Assembly (NCBI RefSeq): GCF_024362695.1
Contig: NC_065406.1
Span: 11,966,001 to 12,030,000, forward strand
DNA length: 64,000 nucleotides
From: Pectinophora gossypiella
Lineage: Eukaryota > Arthropoda > Insecta > Lepidoptera > Gelechiidae
Direction of reading: 5' to 3'
Both the position numbers and the translations under genes were made by a program. Shown piece by piece: positions 33,290 through 44,538 of this stretch. Position 1 is the first letter of the stretch; each line of letters opens with the position of its first letter. The notes below the pieces were generated by a model. The model searched no databases, had not been told where the DNA came from, and was given only the letters and a program-made list of their open reading frames with translations.

Positions 33290-34613
33290 ATTATACATAC
33301 TTGCAAATCCTTCAGATACAATGAAATCATTGACTTATTAGAACATCTACAAAATTTATGTTGTACTTTATACTATTGGCGGAAGAAAAGAATCCCAATT
33401 TTAGTCGCAGTTCACGAATCTTTAAACAATTTACCTATACATAGAAGTGTACAATTAGAAATGTTCGCCTTGGATACATGGGTAAGCAATGTGGATCTTT
33501 CTGATTCTATTATATCTGGTATTTTTGATATTAAACAAGGAAAACGTAATTACAGTGTGACACATTTAAACAATACATGTAATCAATACATACTGGAGAA
33601 ATATTATGGATATTACCACATATTTACAGACGGGTCTAAAGATTTCGATATGGTAGGGGCTGCTTTTTATGACCCCCAGTCAAATGTAAGCTGTAAACTT
33701 AAAGTAAATTCAAATATTTCAATCATGTACGCGGAACTTATAGCTATATCAGAAGCATTGGCTTATATCAATTCGGTAGATGCTAATAAATTTGCAATAT
33801 TATCGGACTCAAAGAGTGCCCTACAACATTTGACCCGTTGTGCTTCAAAAAATAGATGTGTACCAATAGCATATTCGATTATAGATTCTATTAGAAAATT
33901 GAGGCTTACAAATAAAATTGTTACACTGCAATGGATTCCTGCACACATCGGCCTGACGGGAAATGAGCAGGCAGACCTCTTGGCGAAACAAGCTGCAGTT
34001 GATGGAGATGATTATAATTGTCTACCACTATTCTCTGAACTTCTATATATACCTAGAAAGGCTTGCTATACTAAGTGGAGGGAATATTTTGATGAGAGAT
34101 CGCTCACTAAAGGAATATGGTATAAAACCTTGCAGCCCAGCATTCCTAGTTATAGTTGGTACGAGGGGGTCGATATGTGCAGGAAAGAGATTGTCACAGC
34201 CTTCAGGCTTCGATCTGGTCACTTCCCGTTAAATAGTTTTGCTTATCTAATGGGTAAAGTACAATCGTCTAAGTGTTCTGAGTGTGATGTGATTGAAGAT
34301 ACTTTTCATATCCTCATGGAGTGTGACCGTAACGAAGCCGAAAGAGTTACGTTATTCCTGCAAAATAATTATATAAGAAACAATGTTGGTCTCTGTAATA
34401 GCATTCTAGCTTTCCCAACGTCTGTGGAAGCTAGAGGTCTATTCAGAGTCGTTCAGAAGGGCGTAGAACGTAGATCATAAGTAGTTTTTTCTTTTTTGTT
34501 TCAACAGATTTTATTGTTTTTATGTATATAGTTTGCACCACTATGAGGGTGACATTTTCTTTTAGAAAAAACCCTTTTCAAAATAAAGAAAAAAAAAAAA
34601 ATTATACATACTT
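33290..34613 (+). mobile_element. 5'-truncated Jockey/R1-like LINE, 13-bp TSD and poly-A
   Basis: ATTATACATACTT at 33290-33302 is repeated exactly at 34601-34613, directly after a poly-A run (34589-34600) that follows an AATAAA (34582-34587). The element body is therefore 33303-34600. It starts inside ORF2, downstream of the reverse transcriptase core, and keeps the whole ORF2 C-terminus, stop codon and ~110-bp 3' UTR. The perfect TSD, intact A-tail and unbroken ~390-codon frame make this the youngest-looking insertion of the window. Confidence 0.92.
33305..34480 (+). CDS. Non-LTR retrotransposon ORF2 C-terminal fragment with RNase H domain
   Basis: RNase H degrades the RNA strand of the RNA:DNA hybrid formed during retrotransposition. 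The frame is open from the insertion junction at 33305; the first ATG is at 33461, but this is a truncated ORF2, so that ATG is probably not a native start. Counting from it, the RNase H1-type catalytic residues are D57 (TDGS), E92 (MYAELIAI), D116 (LSDSKSAL) and D172 (NEQADLLAKQA), with the accessory histidine at H162 (WIPAHIGLTGNEQ). Near the C-terminus is a C272-x2-C275-x7-H283-x4-C288 zinc-knuckle-like motif (CSECDVIEDTFHILMEC). The order RT thumb/linker (YYWRKKRIPILVAVHESLNN), RNase H, cysteine-histidine motif fits Jockey, R1 or LOA-like elements. The fragment lacks endonuclease and RT core and has no promoter of its own, so it is probably inactive. Confidence 0.93.
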   Translation, partial: KSFRYNEIIDLLEHLQNLCCTLYYWRKKRIPILVAVHESLNNLPIHRSVQLEMFALDTWVSNVDLSDSIISGIFDIKQGKRNYSVTHLNNTCNQYILEKYYGYYHIFTDGSKDFDMVGAAFYDPQSNVSCKLKVNSNISIMYAELIAISEALAYINSVDANKFAILSDSKSALQHLTRCASKNRCVPIAYSIIDSIRKLRLTNKIVTLQWIPAHIGLTGNEQADLLAKQAAVDGDDYNCLPLFSELLYIPRKACYTKWREYFDERSLTKGIWYKTLQPSIPSYSWYEGVDMCRKEIVTAFRLRSGHFPLNSFAYLMGKVQSSKCSECDVIEDTFHILMECDRNEAERVTLFLQNNYIRNNVGLCNSILAFPTSVEARGLFRVVQKGVERRS

Positions 34614-35097
34614 ATTTAATGTAGGAATACGTAAGTTGTACGAACTTAGATTTCTGCACAAGGCCTGCAGTTATGATACAACGCTCCACGAATTAAACGT
34701 GAAACAATCTTTCACGAAGCGCAAATCGGACTTCGTCCTTTTTATTATTCTTAAATGAATACGGTAGCAATATCAATGGCGTCCAATAACGCACATTGCT
34801 AGTGGAAATGAATGGAAAATAAACAGTCAATTATTGCACCGCTGTCTGCATCGCTGTAAATAACAAAAGTCTCGACGTGCCGCTAATTGCCAATCAAGGA
34901 CGCAGCCAGCTCGCCGTGAAGCTGAAACGAGTGGGGCTCGTTTTGACACTGTTTTATGACTTTCAAAGCTAAATTCTGTTGCACTACACATCTTTCCAAA
35001 CTTCTCGCGCTCAATACGGCTGTCCAAAAGCAGAACACAGTAAGGCCCAATATTTATCTTTTGCGACTGTTCTCATTCACCTCGTAACGCTCTATAC
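34614..35097. other. No supportable gene
   Basis: Unique sequence. The frame at 34522-34758 starts inside the LINE 3' UTR and is not a gene. Confidence 0.5.
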
Positions 35098-35300
35098 AGG
35101 GTGTTAGTGACGTCGTAACGAATACTGAGGGGGTTATCAAGTGGAATTTTCCATCGCAAAAGTATAGAATTGAAAATAATATAAAAATAAAAATGTTTCG
35201 AATTTTACACAAGTACGTATGGGTGTTAGTGACACCGTAAAAAATACTGAGGGGATGATGAATCATCATGATATCAAGTGGAACTTCCGTTCGGAAAAAT
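35098..35300. repeat. MITE M1, two left-arm fragments
   Basis: The first starts TACAGGGTGTTAGTGACGTC (about 35097), then ACGAATACTGAGGG and TTATCAAGTGGAATTTTCC. The second starts GGGTGTTAGTGACACCG (about 35221) and carries GATATCAAGTGGAACTTCCG. They are direct, not inverted, repeats. The 187-codon minus frame covering them is an artefact. Confidence 0.7.
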
Positions 35301-35620
35301 ATTGAACATTTTAGTATCTTTTTTTCTAAATTTGATTCTAAAATTAATAGTTTCTTACAGTATAGAATTGGGGAGAACAATGAGAATTTTCTATATAGAA
35401 ATGTGAAGAATTGGAGTGACAAAAATATAACTACTTTTATCATTTTAATGGCACTGCCTGTCACTCCACTTAGCCTGTGACAACGGTACTCGAAAAGCCT
35501 TTGATACGTTGGGGCATTGAGCACATTCATCAACACGACAAAACAGACAAGTTTTATAAGTTGCAATACCGAGCAGGTTTCCCGAAAACTGGTAAGACTG
35601 AAAAATAAAAGATACATTTG
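35301..35620. other. No feature recognised
   Basis: Unique sequence. The short open frames on both strands run out of the M1 copies and carry no motif. Confidence 0.45.
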
Positions 35621-35980
35621 AACTCACTCCAGCCACAGCCTCCGTGGTATAGTGGTTAGAGCGTCCGGCTCATGACCTGGAGATCTGGGTTCGATTCCCG
35701 ATGGAGACATTGTCGAAATCACTTCGTGAGACTGTTCTTTGTTTAGTATGGATATTGCAGGCTTGTATCGCCTGATTCTCCGAAAAAGTAAGATAATTCC
35801 GCGCTTGAAGGCACGCTAAGCCGTTGGTCCCGGGCTACTAGCCCAAACACCTCCACCCACCCACAGTGGAGCAGCGTGGTGGAGTATGCTCCATACCCCC
35901 TCCGGTTGATTGAGGGGACGCCTGTGCCCAGCAGTGAGATGTATATAGGCTGTCTAAGTATGTATTATGTTTAACTCACT
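35621..35980 (+). mobile_element. Full-length SINE B, 8-bp TSD
   Basis: AACTCACT at 35621-35628 and 35973-35980 brackets 35629-35972. The head (35639-35709) is strongly tRNA-like: acceptor-like GCCTCCG, box A (TGGTATAGTGGTTAGAGC), an anticodon-loop-like CTCATGA and box B (GGGTTCGATTCCC). The body (ACTTCGTGAGACTGTTC) is followed by a slightly eroded core (35798-35833), then CTACTAGCCCAAACACC, AGTGGAGCAGCGTGGTGG and the 3' part CCTGTGCCCAGCAGTG with TATATAGGCTG. Tail TATGTATTATGTTT. This is a separate family from SINE A, with different body and 3' end. Confidence 0.88.
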
Positions 35981-36009
35981 AGAGTTTTGTTTCGTAGTAT
36001 GTCAGGACA

Positions 36010-36160
36010 TACGGTCACGTGTACTAATATGTATACACTTTGAAACCATGTCATATTAACTTTTTTGACAAACTAAACCGAAGTCTCATTAAATGTCAAA
36101 TATGATAGTGCGACAGGGTTCTAAAGCACCCACTTTACCACATGATATTTATTGCTCACT
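36010..36160. mobile_element. Mariner-like MITE M3, degraded right end
   Basis: TA at 36010-36011, then CGGTCACGTGTACTAATATG, TTAACTTTTTTGACAAAC and TAGTGCGACAGGG. The right TIR is reduced to ATTGCTCACTTTG. Same family as 10241 and 39954. Confidence 0.75.
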
Positions 36161-36327
36161 TTGTAATTAAACTGAATTCTTACATATTTGTGATTAAATT
36201 CAGTAGCATGCATAGATGTAAGTACCTACTATGTATTCGTACATTACACTCTATATTAACATTTAAACATCAATAATTACAGCTATAAGATAATAAAATC
36301 CACAATGGACTGCTCTTGTTGTAACTA

Positions 36328-36602
36328 GGTGAGAAGTATCAGTGGTTGAGCGTTTTGCTCACGATCCGATGTTCCCGGGTTTGAATCCCGGTGGGGGACA
36401 TACCACAAAAAATACTTTGTGATCCCTAGTTTGGTTAGGCCTCGTGCTTCGGAAGGCACGTTAAGCCGTTGGTCCCGGTTACTATTTACTCATGTAAGTA
36501 AGTAGTCGTTACATGAGCCATGTCAGGGGCCTTTGGCTGTTCAAAAGTAAACCTGATACCAGGTTGGTACTCCACCTCACAACCCACACGATAGAAGAAG
36601 AA
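36328..36602 (+). mobile_element. SINE A with internal deletion
   Basis: The head keeps CAGTGGTTGAGCG and box B (GGGTTTGAATCCCGG). After CCTAGTTTGGTTAGGC about 45 bp of body is missing, so the head runs almost straight into the core (36441-36478). The 3' part ends CACACGATAGAAGAAGAA. No TSD was found. Confidence 0.8.
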
Positions 36603-36918
36603 TAAAACGTAACAATTCAGCTGCGCTAGAGTCCCACGTGATCATGCATAGGTATAAGTAAGTACTCAGCATGTGTATAGTGCATCCGCACGACCTTAGC
36701 ATACATAGTGGTCAGTCATGCATCTGGCATTAATATACACATATTATTTTATATGCTGCCTGCGATGAATAGGACTGTTTAATGTTTATTCTTACTACAA
36801 ATAAGCGGCAGAGTAGAAGGAACGATTTCTATAAGCTTGTCACGCGAGAATTATTGGACGAAATTCATGCATAGTTAATGTATTCGTAAAGATACATAAT
36901 CTATATTATGTAGGTAGT
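36603..36918. other. No feature recognised
   Basis: Unique sequence between retroposons. Confidence 0.45.
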
Positions 36919-37101
36919 ATATGTCTTTGTATAGCTTTCTAATAGACTACTCTGGGCGCCATCCCACTCGCGTCAGACAGAGTACTGCGGGGCGGAAGGC
37001 AAGGGGGAACCACTGCCCTATTTTTCCCTGAAAAAGTAACATGGAAAATGCTGCACCGACAAGACCGTGGCTCTTAAATTGATGATGATGATATGTCTTT
37101 G
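36919..37101 (+). mobile_element. RTE-parasitic retroposon (family E), 11-bp TSD
   Basis: ATATGTCTTTG at 36919-36929 and 37091-37101 brackets a 161-bp insert. It contains TGGGCGCCATCCCACTCGCG, TACTGCGGGGCGGAAGGC and ends GACCGTGGCTCTTAAATTGA plus (TGA)n. Longer copies lie at 49535 and 56066. The last ~50 bp match the 3' end of the RTE LINE frame at 57508-57718, so this looks like a non-autonomous passenger of that LINE. Confidence 0.85.
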
Positions 37102-37143
37102 AATCTGGTCAAAAACGTTGCAACCCGCAAGAATTTCACTCGC

Positions 37144-37311
37144 TATGTTACTGTGGATAATCACATCCCCCTAGCATTATCCCGTTTTTCACAGGGTCCG
37201 CTTACCTAACCCGAAAATTGACAGGTCCGGGTTTTTTACAGAAGCGACTACCTGTCTGACCTTCCAACCCGCGAAGGGAAAACCAGCCCAATACAGGTAT
37301 GTTACTGTGGA
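37144..37311 (-). mobile_element. RTE-type 3' UTR retroposon (family R), 14-bp TSD
   Basis: TATGTTACTGTGGA at 37144-37157 and 37298-37311 is a perfect target duplication around 37158-37297. On the minus strand the insert starts CCTGTATTGGGCTGG and ends near CTAGGGGGATGTGATTA. It is more 5'-truncated than the copies at 10864 and 54198. Confidence 0.87.
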
Positions 37312-37609
37312 AAATATTACGTCCAAACTAAGCAAAACCTCAAACTCTTTATTGTGCATACATCCCGTATTTATTTTTTAATGTAAACTGAATTTCAGCA
37401 AACCGTTAATAAAATACATTTATTTAACTCAACCACGCATAACTCATAAAAGCATGCGAAGTCAAATTACACATTGTGTTTTAATCAGATTTTCGGTCAC
37501 CTCACATGGATTTTTCAATGTATAATTAAAATAATTATATATGAAAAGCATTTAACAGCATCTGGTATATATGAATAATAATAATCTGTAAAATATTGGA
37601 AATAGGGTT

Positions 37610-37890
37610 GCCAAAGCGTCGTGGCTCACGCCGCGACTTATGCTGAGTGAGGTCCTTTTATTCCGGACTCCACCGCAGATGATCGGACCGTCAGTGCGTT
37701 GCATTTAGAATACTTAGTTTTATTATTATTGTTTTTGTGATTTTGGTTTGTTTTTCTTTTTGTTTTTTTTTCTGTGTATTTATCGATTTCCGTGTGGTTT
37801 CTGTCCTGTGTTAAATGTAATGCACCTGTCTGTCTGTGTCTGTGGTGTCCGGAAGTAATAAATGTTTCTTACTTTCTTTCTTTCAAATCT
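37610..37890 (+). repeat. LINE 3' end with (TTTC)n tail
   Basis: The segment runs from GTCGTGGCTCACGCCGCG through a T-rich stretch to GTGTCCGGAAGTAATAAATG, then TTTCTTACTTTCTTTCTTTC. An AATAAATG before a short tandem tail is the usual 3' end of several lepidopteran CR1/Jockey-like LINEs. No coding portion, no TSD found. Confidence 0.5.
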
Positions 37891-39541
37891 GGGTTTCACG
37901 TTGTGTCTACAAATTATTAAAGTTATTTGTATTAATTACACACTTACTTATATTAATATTGTTGTACTTACTCTAGAGCACAATTTGTCGGGCGCTTAGG
38001 TTCATGTCATGAATAAAATCGAGGCAAACAGCCTTTACATTCCGCAATTCTGTAACTTTACCCGGCCATTAAAATTTTCAGCTCCGGTTACCCTAGTTGA
38101 AACCTGAATTCTGACGTGCTGATTCCATATTCAGGCTAAATTCGGTACCAAATGACGCGGGACCGTAATTTTGTCGCGTGTGGTATTAATTTCCCGGGTA
38201 TACGACCGATGGAAGTAAGTAGGGCGTTATATGAAACGTGGTAGCGAGTTACGTGAGAATTAGTAGGACAAATTGCTTACATTCGGGGTGAGTTTTTGTT
38301 ACGAAAGCATTAATTAACGCTTTGCGGGTTAATCCTGCAATCTATTTACGAAAATGTATTAGATTGCAGGACTTACCAACTTTGTATAGTAACATATTAT
38401 GTAACTAGTTTCAGGAGCCCCTTATCCACGCACAGATGTAAATTTAATTGGTTAATACCAATCGATAATGATTGTTTTAAACTCAAAAGAAAAAGAAAGC
38501 TTGGTATCTTTAGCATCATTGAATTGTCTAAGGACGACTGAGCAAGTTATCTTGTATATGTCGTTTTTTTAATCACAATCATCATTATACTCTAGTTTGA
38601 AATGACGATAACAATTGATCAATTACAACACTAACGAGACGAGAAAATTACGATAATTTCATCCGATCTCATAATGAATCGGAAAATTACTACCGCCACT
38701 AATTGCTATTTGACTTAATAATTGATATTTGTAAAAACTTAACTAGATGATTACCTATGCCTTACTACAAGGTAGACAGTGTAGAGAATAGCTAATCAAG
38801 TGCTTGTAGAGATATAAAGGTTACCTTTTCAACGTCTATTACATTATTTAGTATACTTACGAAAAACCTTTTTACAGGTGATAATTTTCAGTAAGTACTT
38901 ACTAAAATAACAGACAAAAAGAATGGCTTTATAATAAACTTAGCCTGGTTCTAATCGCATATCGCGTCGTGTTACGATCGGACGTCGCTCCGATATACCA
39001 TGTATATGCGACTGAACAAAATGTATGTAATGTATAATTGTGCGATATGTGGCATCTGCTTTAATCCCAAGAATCTGAGGTATTATGGTTGCAAATACAT
39101 CCAGTTGCGTCGGGGAAACATAAATTTAATTAAAATCATTAACTGAACATGAATTGCATCGCGTCGTGAAGAAGCAGTATAAAACTCACGTATTTTCCAA
39201 CCACATTTTAAATAGATTTTTAAACTGGAAACTAATATGTAATTTCCTAGTATCAAAGCTTATATCTGCGTACTACTTAAAACAGTTATTCTGTCTAGAC
39301 GTCGTAATTTCTGGCTGTCTATTCGAAACAGTATTCCTGCAGCTTAAACTAAATCAACACGAGCGGTCGTGGTGGATTCAATTGTACCTACTCTACTATA
39401 GACATAATAAACCTATATGTAAGTATTCGTAGATGTAAGTAAGTATATTATATAAAAACGCCCGATATTCATATAGGGTGAAAGGTAGTGAAGCAGAGAC
39501 ATAAGTCATATTAGATTTGATTAAATTATTTTAGATGCATA
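37891..39541. other. About 1.65 kb without a gene; one short hairpin
   Basis: A 12-bp perfect hairpin (TCCTGCAATCTA, 38333-38344, against 38360-38371, 15-nt loop) is the only local structure noted. The 92-codon frame at 39154-39432 has no motif. Confidence 0.5.
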
Positions 39542-39896
39542 AGATAAAAACTGCCATGTTAGGCATCCACCTGGTAGATCGTATATCAAACGTCGAAATT
39601 CGGCAACGCACTAAAGTCTAAAAGGTATATGAATCGCTAGGCTTAAGTGGAAATGGGCAGGACAGTTAGCAAGACGGGAAGACAAAAGATTGTCTAAGGC
39701 TGTTTGTTACTGAATGGTGGCCAAGGGATGGTATGCGATATCGAGGCAGACCACCAGCCCAGTGGTCGGATGACATTGTGAGGTATGCCGGAAAGCAATG
39801 GATGCGACTAGCATAGGACTGGAAAGGATGGCGTGAAAGAGAGGAGGCCTATACCCAGCAGTGGGTGGATACAGGCTGAGTAGTAGATAAAAACTG
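39542..39896 (+). pseudogene. LINE V RT C-terminal pseudogene, 12-bp TSD
   Basis: AGATAAAAACTG at 39542-39553 and 39885-39896 brackets 39554-39884. Translation gives MLGIHLVDRISNVEIRQRTK, then LKWKWAGQLARREDKR and, after a frameshift, TEWWPRDGMRYRGRPPAQWS, DDIVRYAGKQWMRLA, a stop, then GWREREEAYTQQWVDTG. That order is the C-terminal tail of an RTE-like RT protein (WAGH, GRPP, RW-D-D, EAY-QQW landmarks). It is disabled by stops and at least one frameshift. A second fragment of this LINE is at 53786-53917. Confidence 0.85.
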
Positions 39897-39951
39897 GGGT
39901 ACCTAGTTTATATATATATTATATGAATATATACTTGTCTTATTTTAGCCA

Positions 39952-40097
39952 TACGGTCACGAGCATTAATATGTATACACTTTGGTACCATATCACATTA
40001 ACTTTTTTGACAAATTAAACTGTAAATCTCATTAAATGTCAAATATGTTAGTGCGACAGAGTCCTAAAGTGGGTAAATTATATTGCTCATGACTGTA
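39952..40097. mobile_element. Mariner-like MITE M3, cleanest copy
   Basis: The TA duplication (39952-39953 and 40096-40097) flanks 142 bp from CGGTCACGAGCATTAATATG to TATATTGCTCATGACTG; the outer 11 bp pair as inverted repeats with two mismatches. It has the same inner blocks as 10241 and 36012. Confidence 0.85.
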
Positions 40098-42237
40098 CAT
40101 CATGTCCAAGAGGAAAACCACAGAGTTCCTATCACAGAGAGAAGCCGCAGGAGCATAGCCAGTGGGACTGAAATATGCCCGAATCGAAATGTTCATTGAG
40201 GCAGCGATCGTAATATGAAACTTTCCACATCTTTGCTTCTTTGATGTCGCGCAAACATATCTGGCGCTTGTGTTACTACGCAGTGTACGACGGTTATATA
40301 GATGTAGGGGTCCAACCAGAAATGTCTAGGTGTGGCCGCTTTACTCGCCAACGTAAGTAACATGGTGTACCCATGTAAATTACACACGCTGAGTTAGTGC
40401 TAAAGACATATCTCCCTTGTTTCCATGATCAATGGGAAAAACAATTCAGCAAATCAAAGCAAAGTAATTCAACAGGGCTTAACAATAGTACGTGTGTATT
40501 CAGCGGGTATCATGTAGTATTCTACGTATTATGTGTAATGTAATTTACTGCAATTTAGGTTCCGAGAACGATGCGATCTACGATGTAATCTTTAGCTTTT
40601 CCTGTCACGCTCACTGCGACCTCATAATGCCTATTATTCCTATTTGTTTACATTGAAAAACATTTCCTCGAAATTAATTAAAACGTGTAAAGGTCGCAGA
40701 TAATTACTGAGAAGGTATGAATGGCATTTAGTAGATGAAGTTCATTACGTTCCGTTTGTTCTGGGAGTTGATGAAAAACTAATTGTACTATGGGGATTGT
40801 ACTTCTACTGATTGGCTTGTAAACTAAAGGTCATATCTTCGATTCTGACCAGTTCAAGATTAGAAAACCATTTTTTTTGTCTCCGCATCTATCCCAAGTT
40901 GAGCAGTGTAGTGGATACCCTTCCCGATGTATTGCAACTCCGTATCGTGTAAATGTGTTGCATACTGCTCAATAGGCTGTTGTCTCAAGTTGCCTCACAA
41001 ATCAAGTAAAAATAAAATAGGACGGAATGACGCAATGGTGAAAAAAATGAATAAAAAAATGAGAAAACATTTTTGGTGAATGGTGGTGGTGGTGATGGTG
41101 GCGGTGCGGGTTATGATGGTATATTAGTTATTTTGAATATATAAATACACGATTCTATTCAATAAGTCCATAAAATACTCAGATTCACTATACAAATGTA
41201 AATTTAGCGCCTTACGCGTCTACCCTCATTGTTTATTAGGTACAATGTTCACACGGTGGCCAGACGGAATGCCAAAAAAAGGAAAAAGACTTAAAAAATA
41301 AGTCGAAAAAGGCGTCCAATTTACATAAAATTCCTTCGCCCAGTGTGTGAAACGTGTCGCGTACGGAATTTGGTTTTCTGAGGGGTCTTGTTATGCTGGT
41401 CTTGTATGAAATATGTGCTGGACCAAACAGGGTTGTTTTAATTTTAATTCAAAGGATAAGCCGCCGTCGAAAATGAATCGCGCAGATAATGACGAGAGAT
41501 AATTCACGCCCCGCAACGAACCTACATCACCTTATTAGGAGCCACAGTTAGGAGCGATCGGGAACGCTATTGTTAACCTAACCTTACTCGGTCACTATAG
41601 TGGGAATTAATGATAATAAATATAGATTGAATTACTCTGATTACGAATACCTAAAGGTGCCTGTAATGTCTGCCTTCACCTAACTTAAGATATTACGTCG
41701 CTCCCATCAAACAAATGAGGTTGGGTACATAAATACTAACTCCAGTTTCTAACGTGTAGCGTTTGTCGCATTGGTTTTCAGTCAAATACAAAAAAAAACA
41801 AAAGCAATACAGTAAGTATCAGTTAATGATTATCTACCACATGACAATCAAGTATAAAGTATCACCTTAATACTTATTTATTTTATTGTTTAGAAAATCC
41901 TGTATAAAATCCTGTGGTTTATTTTGGCGCCTAAGCAATCGTTTTGGCATCAAAAATAAAAAAGATATTTTAAAAGTCTAAACTGATATTCTGTTTTCGT
42001 TTTTATTTTCGAGTAAGTCACATTATTTGCAAATTGACGAGCGAAACCTTTTCGAATTGCATTCGAATGTTTCCAGTTTAGGCAGATTAGGGTTTGCGCA
42101 GATCTATGGGATGGTAATTTGCATATATTCGAAACGATTTAATTTGGACTTAACCTGTTAAATGTAAAAAACTGGCTAAATTCTTTTTCGGATTCTGATG
42201 ATCAAAGAGGTAAAGATTAAGTTTGAATTATTTTATC
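40098..42237. other. About 2.1 kb without a supportable gene
   Basis: A short G/T-rich trinucleotide-like stretch lies at 41080-41110 (GGTGGTGGTGGTGATGGTGG). The 40890-40990 segment (GTTGAGCAGTGTAGTGG) may be a decayed retroposon. No frame with a motif. Confidence 0.45.
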
Positions 42238-42470
42238 GCCTCGGCCCTCAGTTTGCGCGGACCCTTGGCGCCTGCGAAGGACAGACTGGTTTAATCCAGA
42301 TTCACGAGGATCAGACATGAGATGTTGTTGATAAAGCTGACAAACGCGAGGTCGATGACCTTCCGTCCGGACTGAAAGTGCCCTTCGCAGCCTTAAGCAA
42401 ACTGCGTCGCAGACATATGATAAGGAACCGAGGGATTGGAGCGGACTCTATCTAGAACTGAATAAATGTA
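42238..42470. other. GC-richer patch of unknown nature
   Basis: CCTCGGCCCTCAGTTTGCGC through CGACGCAGTTTGC-like complementary sequence to GGAGCGGACTCTATC stands out from the AT-rich surroundings. No open frame exceeds about 30 codons. It may be a transposon fragment, but no second copy occurs in the window. Confidence 0.35.
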
Positions 42471-42861
42471 GACTAGGTACACTTTAGCATATTTATCTTA
42501 AGAGACATATTTGTGAAAGAGCCTGCAAGTTATCGTATCTCAAGTTGTACCACACTTAAGTCCTTGCTTTGAGTTTCTGTATGTATGAATAGTTAGTTCT
42601 AGTATTTGCATAACAAACACGACAACTTGTTTAATTGATTGGTGTAGGTATCATTTATGTCAAGCAGGTATTATAACTCAAAATTGAGTCATCTTGTGAT
42701 TACGCACAGGGTACAATTTGTCCTTGGACTTCATTGACCATCCATCATGTTGGAGCGGCCATAAAGCTTGACTTAGTTTTTTCTGTACAACAGAGAAGTA
42801 AAATAATAACGTCAAAGCTTTGTTACATAATATAAACACAAGCTATATTCCTAATGGAGCT
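42471..42861. other. No feature recognised
   Basis: AT-rich unique sequence. Confidence 0.45.
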
Positions 42862-42975
42862 AGCTTAGTCCATCAAGATGAACTAAGTAGCCACGCTTCA
42901 GCGAGCTTTCTGTCAGACCAATATGATAGGTGATCCGTATCACCGTCTACAATGATCGAGACAACTGTGTTTGTG
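42862..42975 (-). repeat. LINE L2-type 3' end, degraded
   Basis: ATCAAGATGAACTAAGTAGC, GCGAGCTTTCTGTCAGACC and ATCACCGTCTACAATGATCG are diverged versions of the family at 32818. Confidence 0.6.
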
Positions 42976-43899
42976 AAAATTGCATTTAATATTTATAACT
43001 CCTTGGTGCAAGTCTGGTACCGGTGCTTCAACCAGCGTTCCCCGTTTGAGAAGCAAGCCTATGACACACACACGCGGTCAAAAATTGTTAATACAATAAT
43101 TTCAAACTCCCAGGAGGTCCAGTCATTAACACATCAAAACAACAATTTTACGTCGAATCAAATAAGATATTATCTCAAACGAGATCAGACCTTAAGGAAG
43201 GTTAATTGAGATTGCTCAAGCCCAGATAATTAGGCTGAGTCCTTTGTAATGATGATCTGGGCAATAAAGAGGTCGTTGAACCGGCGTGGGCGCAGGAACT
43301 GCCCGCTTATTGACATATACTGCAGTTTGGACGCCGGCCAGCACACCTGCAGTTTTACCTACTGAAATGTGGTGCTTCGACCCATTAACCTCAATATTCG
43401 TGAAGGTTACTACACAATTGCTGCAGTAAAATTTTGAACAGGCACTAACCTCTTTCATTGTTGGCCAACGGCCGATTCTTGGAAAACTAAAGCTAGGTCA
43501 TTTACACGTGAAAAGCATAAATCAGAGGTCGGCATTTCAGTAAAAATGCGGTCATTTAAATTGAAAGTTTCTGGAAAGAAGACACTAATTGCCAAAATAA
43601 TATTATAAAATATAAAATAACAATTCTAGAATACCTACCTACTTAATATCTTCAGCCACCTGAAACTTTAATTAAGTAATTTAAGGTTTTTATTAATATT
43701 TTCCCTAAGTCTAAAATTGCAACATAATAATTAGACATTACAAATAATTTACCGACCTACATCACGCTTATTATCCCTACTGAGTCAGACAGGACCGAGG
43801 CTCAAAAGTAAAGCCTAATGTTATTTACTTAAATGTGTCTTTGTCATGACAATAAAATTAAGTAAGTTAAGTACATTACAATGTATATGCGAGATGATT
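42976..43899. other. No supportable gene
   Basis: The 80-85 codon frames at 42952-43209 and 43216-43458 show no recognisable motif and no repeat partner. Confidence 0.45.
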
Positions 43900-44160
43900 A
43901 CTTACAACACAATTGAGGACCGAAGAGACAAGATGATTGGACACTTAATAAGACACGACGAATTTATTAAAAACATCATAGAAGGGAAGATAGAAGGAAA
44001 CAGAGGAAGAGGAAGACCAAGAAGAGCTTACATGAAACAAATTAAAAAGAAGGCGAATGTCGTGTCTGATATGGTCAGAAAATTGGCCCTTGATAGACAA
44101 GAATGGAGAATGCTACACCGACAAAAGCGTGCCTCTTTAATTAATGATGATGATGATTTA
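43900..44160 (+). pseudogene. RTE-type LINE RT C-terminal fragment, frame still open
   Basis: The frame encodes DRRDKMIGHLIRHDEFIKN, IIEGKIEGNRGRGRPRRAYM, KQIKKKANVVSDMVRKLALD and RQEWRMLHRQKRASL, then an aspartate run from (GAT)n. IGHLIRH, EGK-EG-RGRGRPR and the final W-x-LHRQ block are landmarks of the region after the RT domain in RTE-like LINEs. The frame is unbroken over about 80 residues, but there is no RT core upstream, so it is a 5'-truncated copy. The ATG at 43846 lies in flanking DNA. A second copy is at 57508. Confidence 0.82.
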
Positions 44161-44538
44161 AAACCGTATAAATAAACATATTTTATAAATTTTATGTTAG
44201 AAAAATCATTCGCAGGTATTGCAAGAAAGATACAGTAGTGTAAGAGTAGAGATAAAATGAGTTTCCTGTCCTAACGAGAACGAGTGCTCAAATAAACCCG
44301 ATTCGCATGAACCCTACTCGGATATAAATCTAGTTTCTATGAATCTAGAGCTTAAGATATAAATAGACGGAAATCTAACTAATTAGCAAGAATAGATAGG
44401 AGTATTAGTTGTTCTACTAACAGCAGATAATACGATAGGCTCTGTCTGATCGATCCATGGAAAAGATAGTACTAGGAAACGTAACGTGTAAGTTGTATAC
44501 CGTCGTTGCCAATTTAAAAGCTCTTATGTGTCACCCTC
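44161..44538. other. No feature recognised
   Basis: Unique sequence between the LINE fragment and SINE C. Confidence 0.45.

Noticed and set aside
35054..35617. A 187-codon minus-strand frame
   Set aside because: It runs across two M1 fragments, has no domain, and its composition follows the AT-rich repeat.
35639..35709. A tRNA gene with CAT anticodon
   Set aside because: It folds roughly like a tRNA, but it is the head of SINE B: it is followed by the SINE body and the whole unit is bounded by a TSD.
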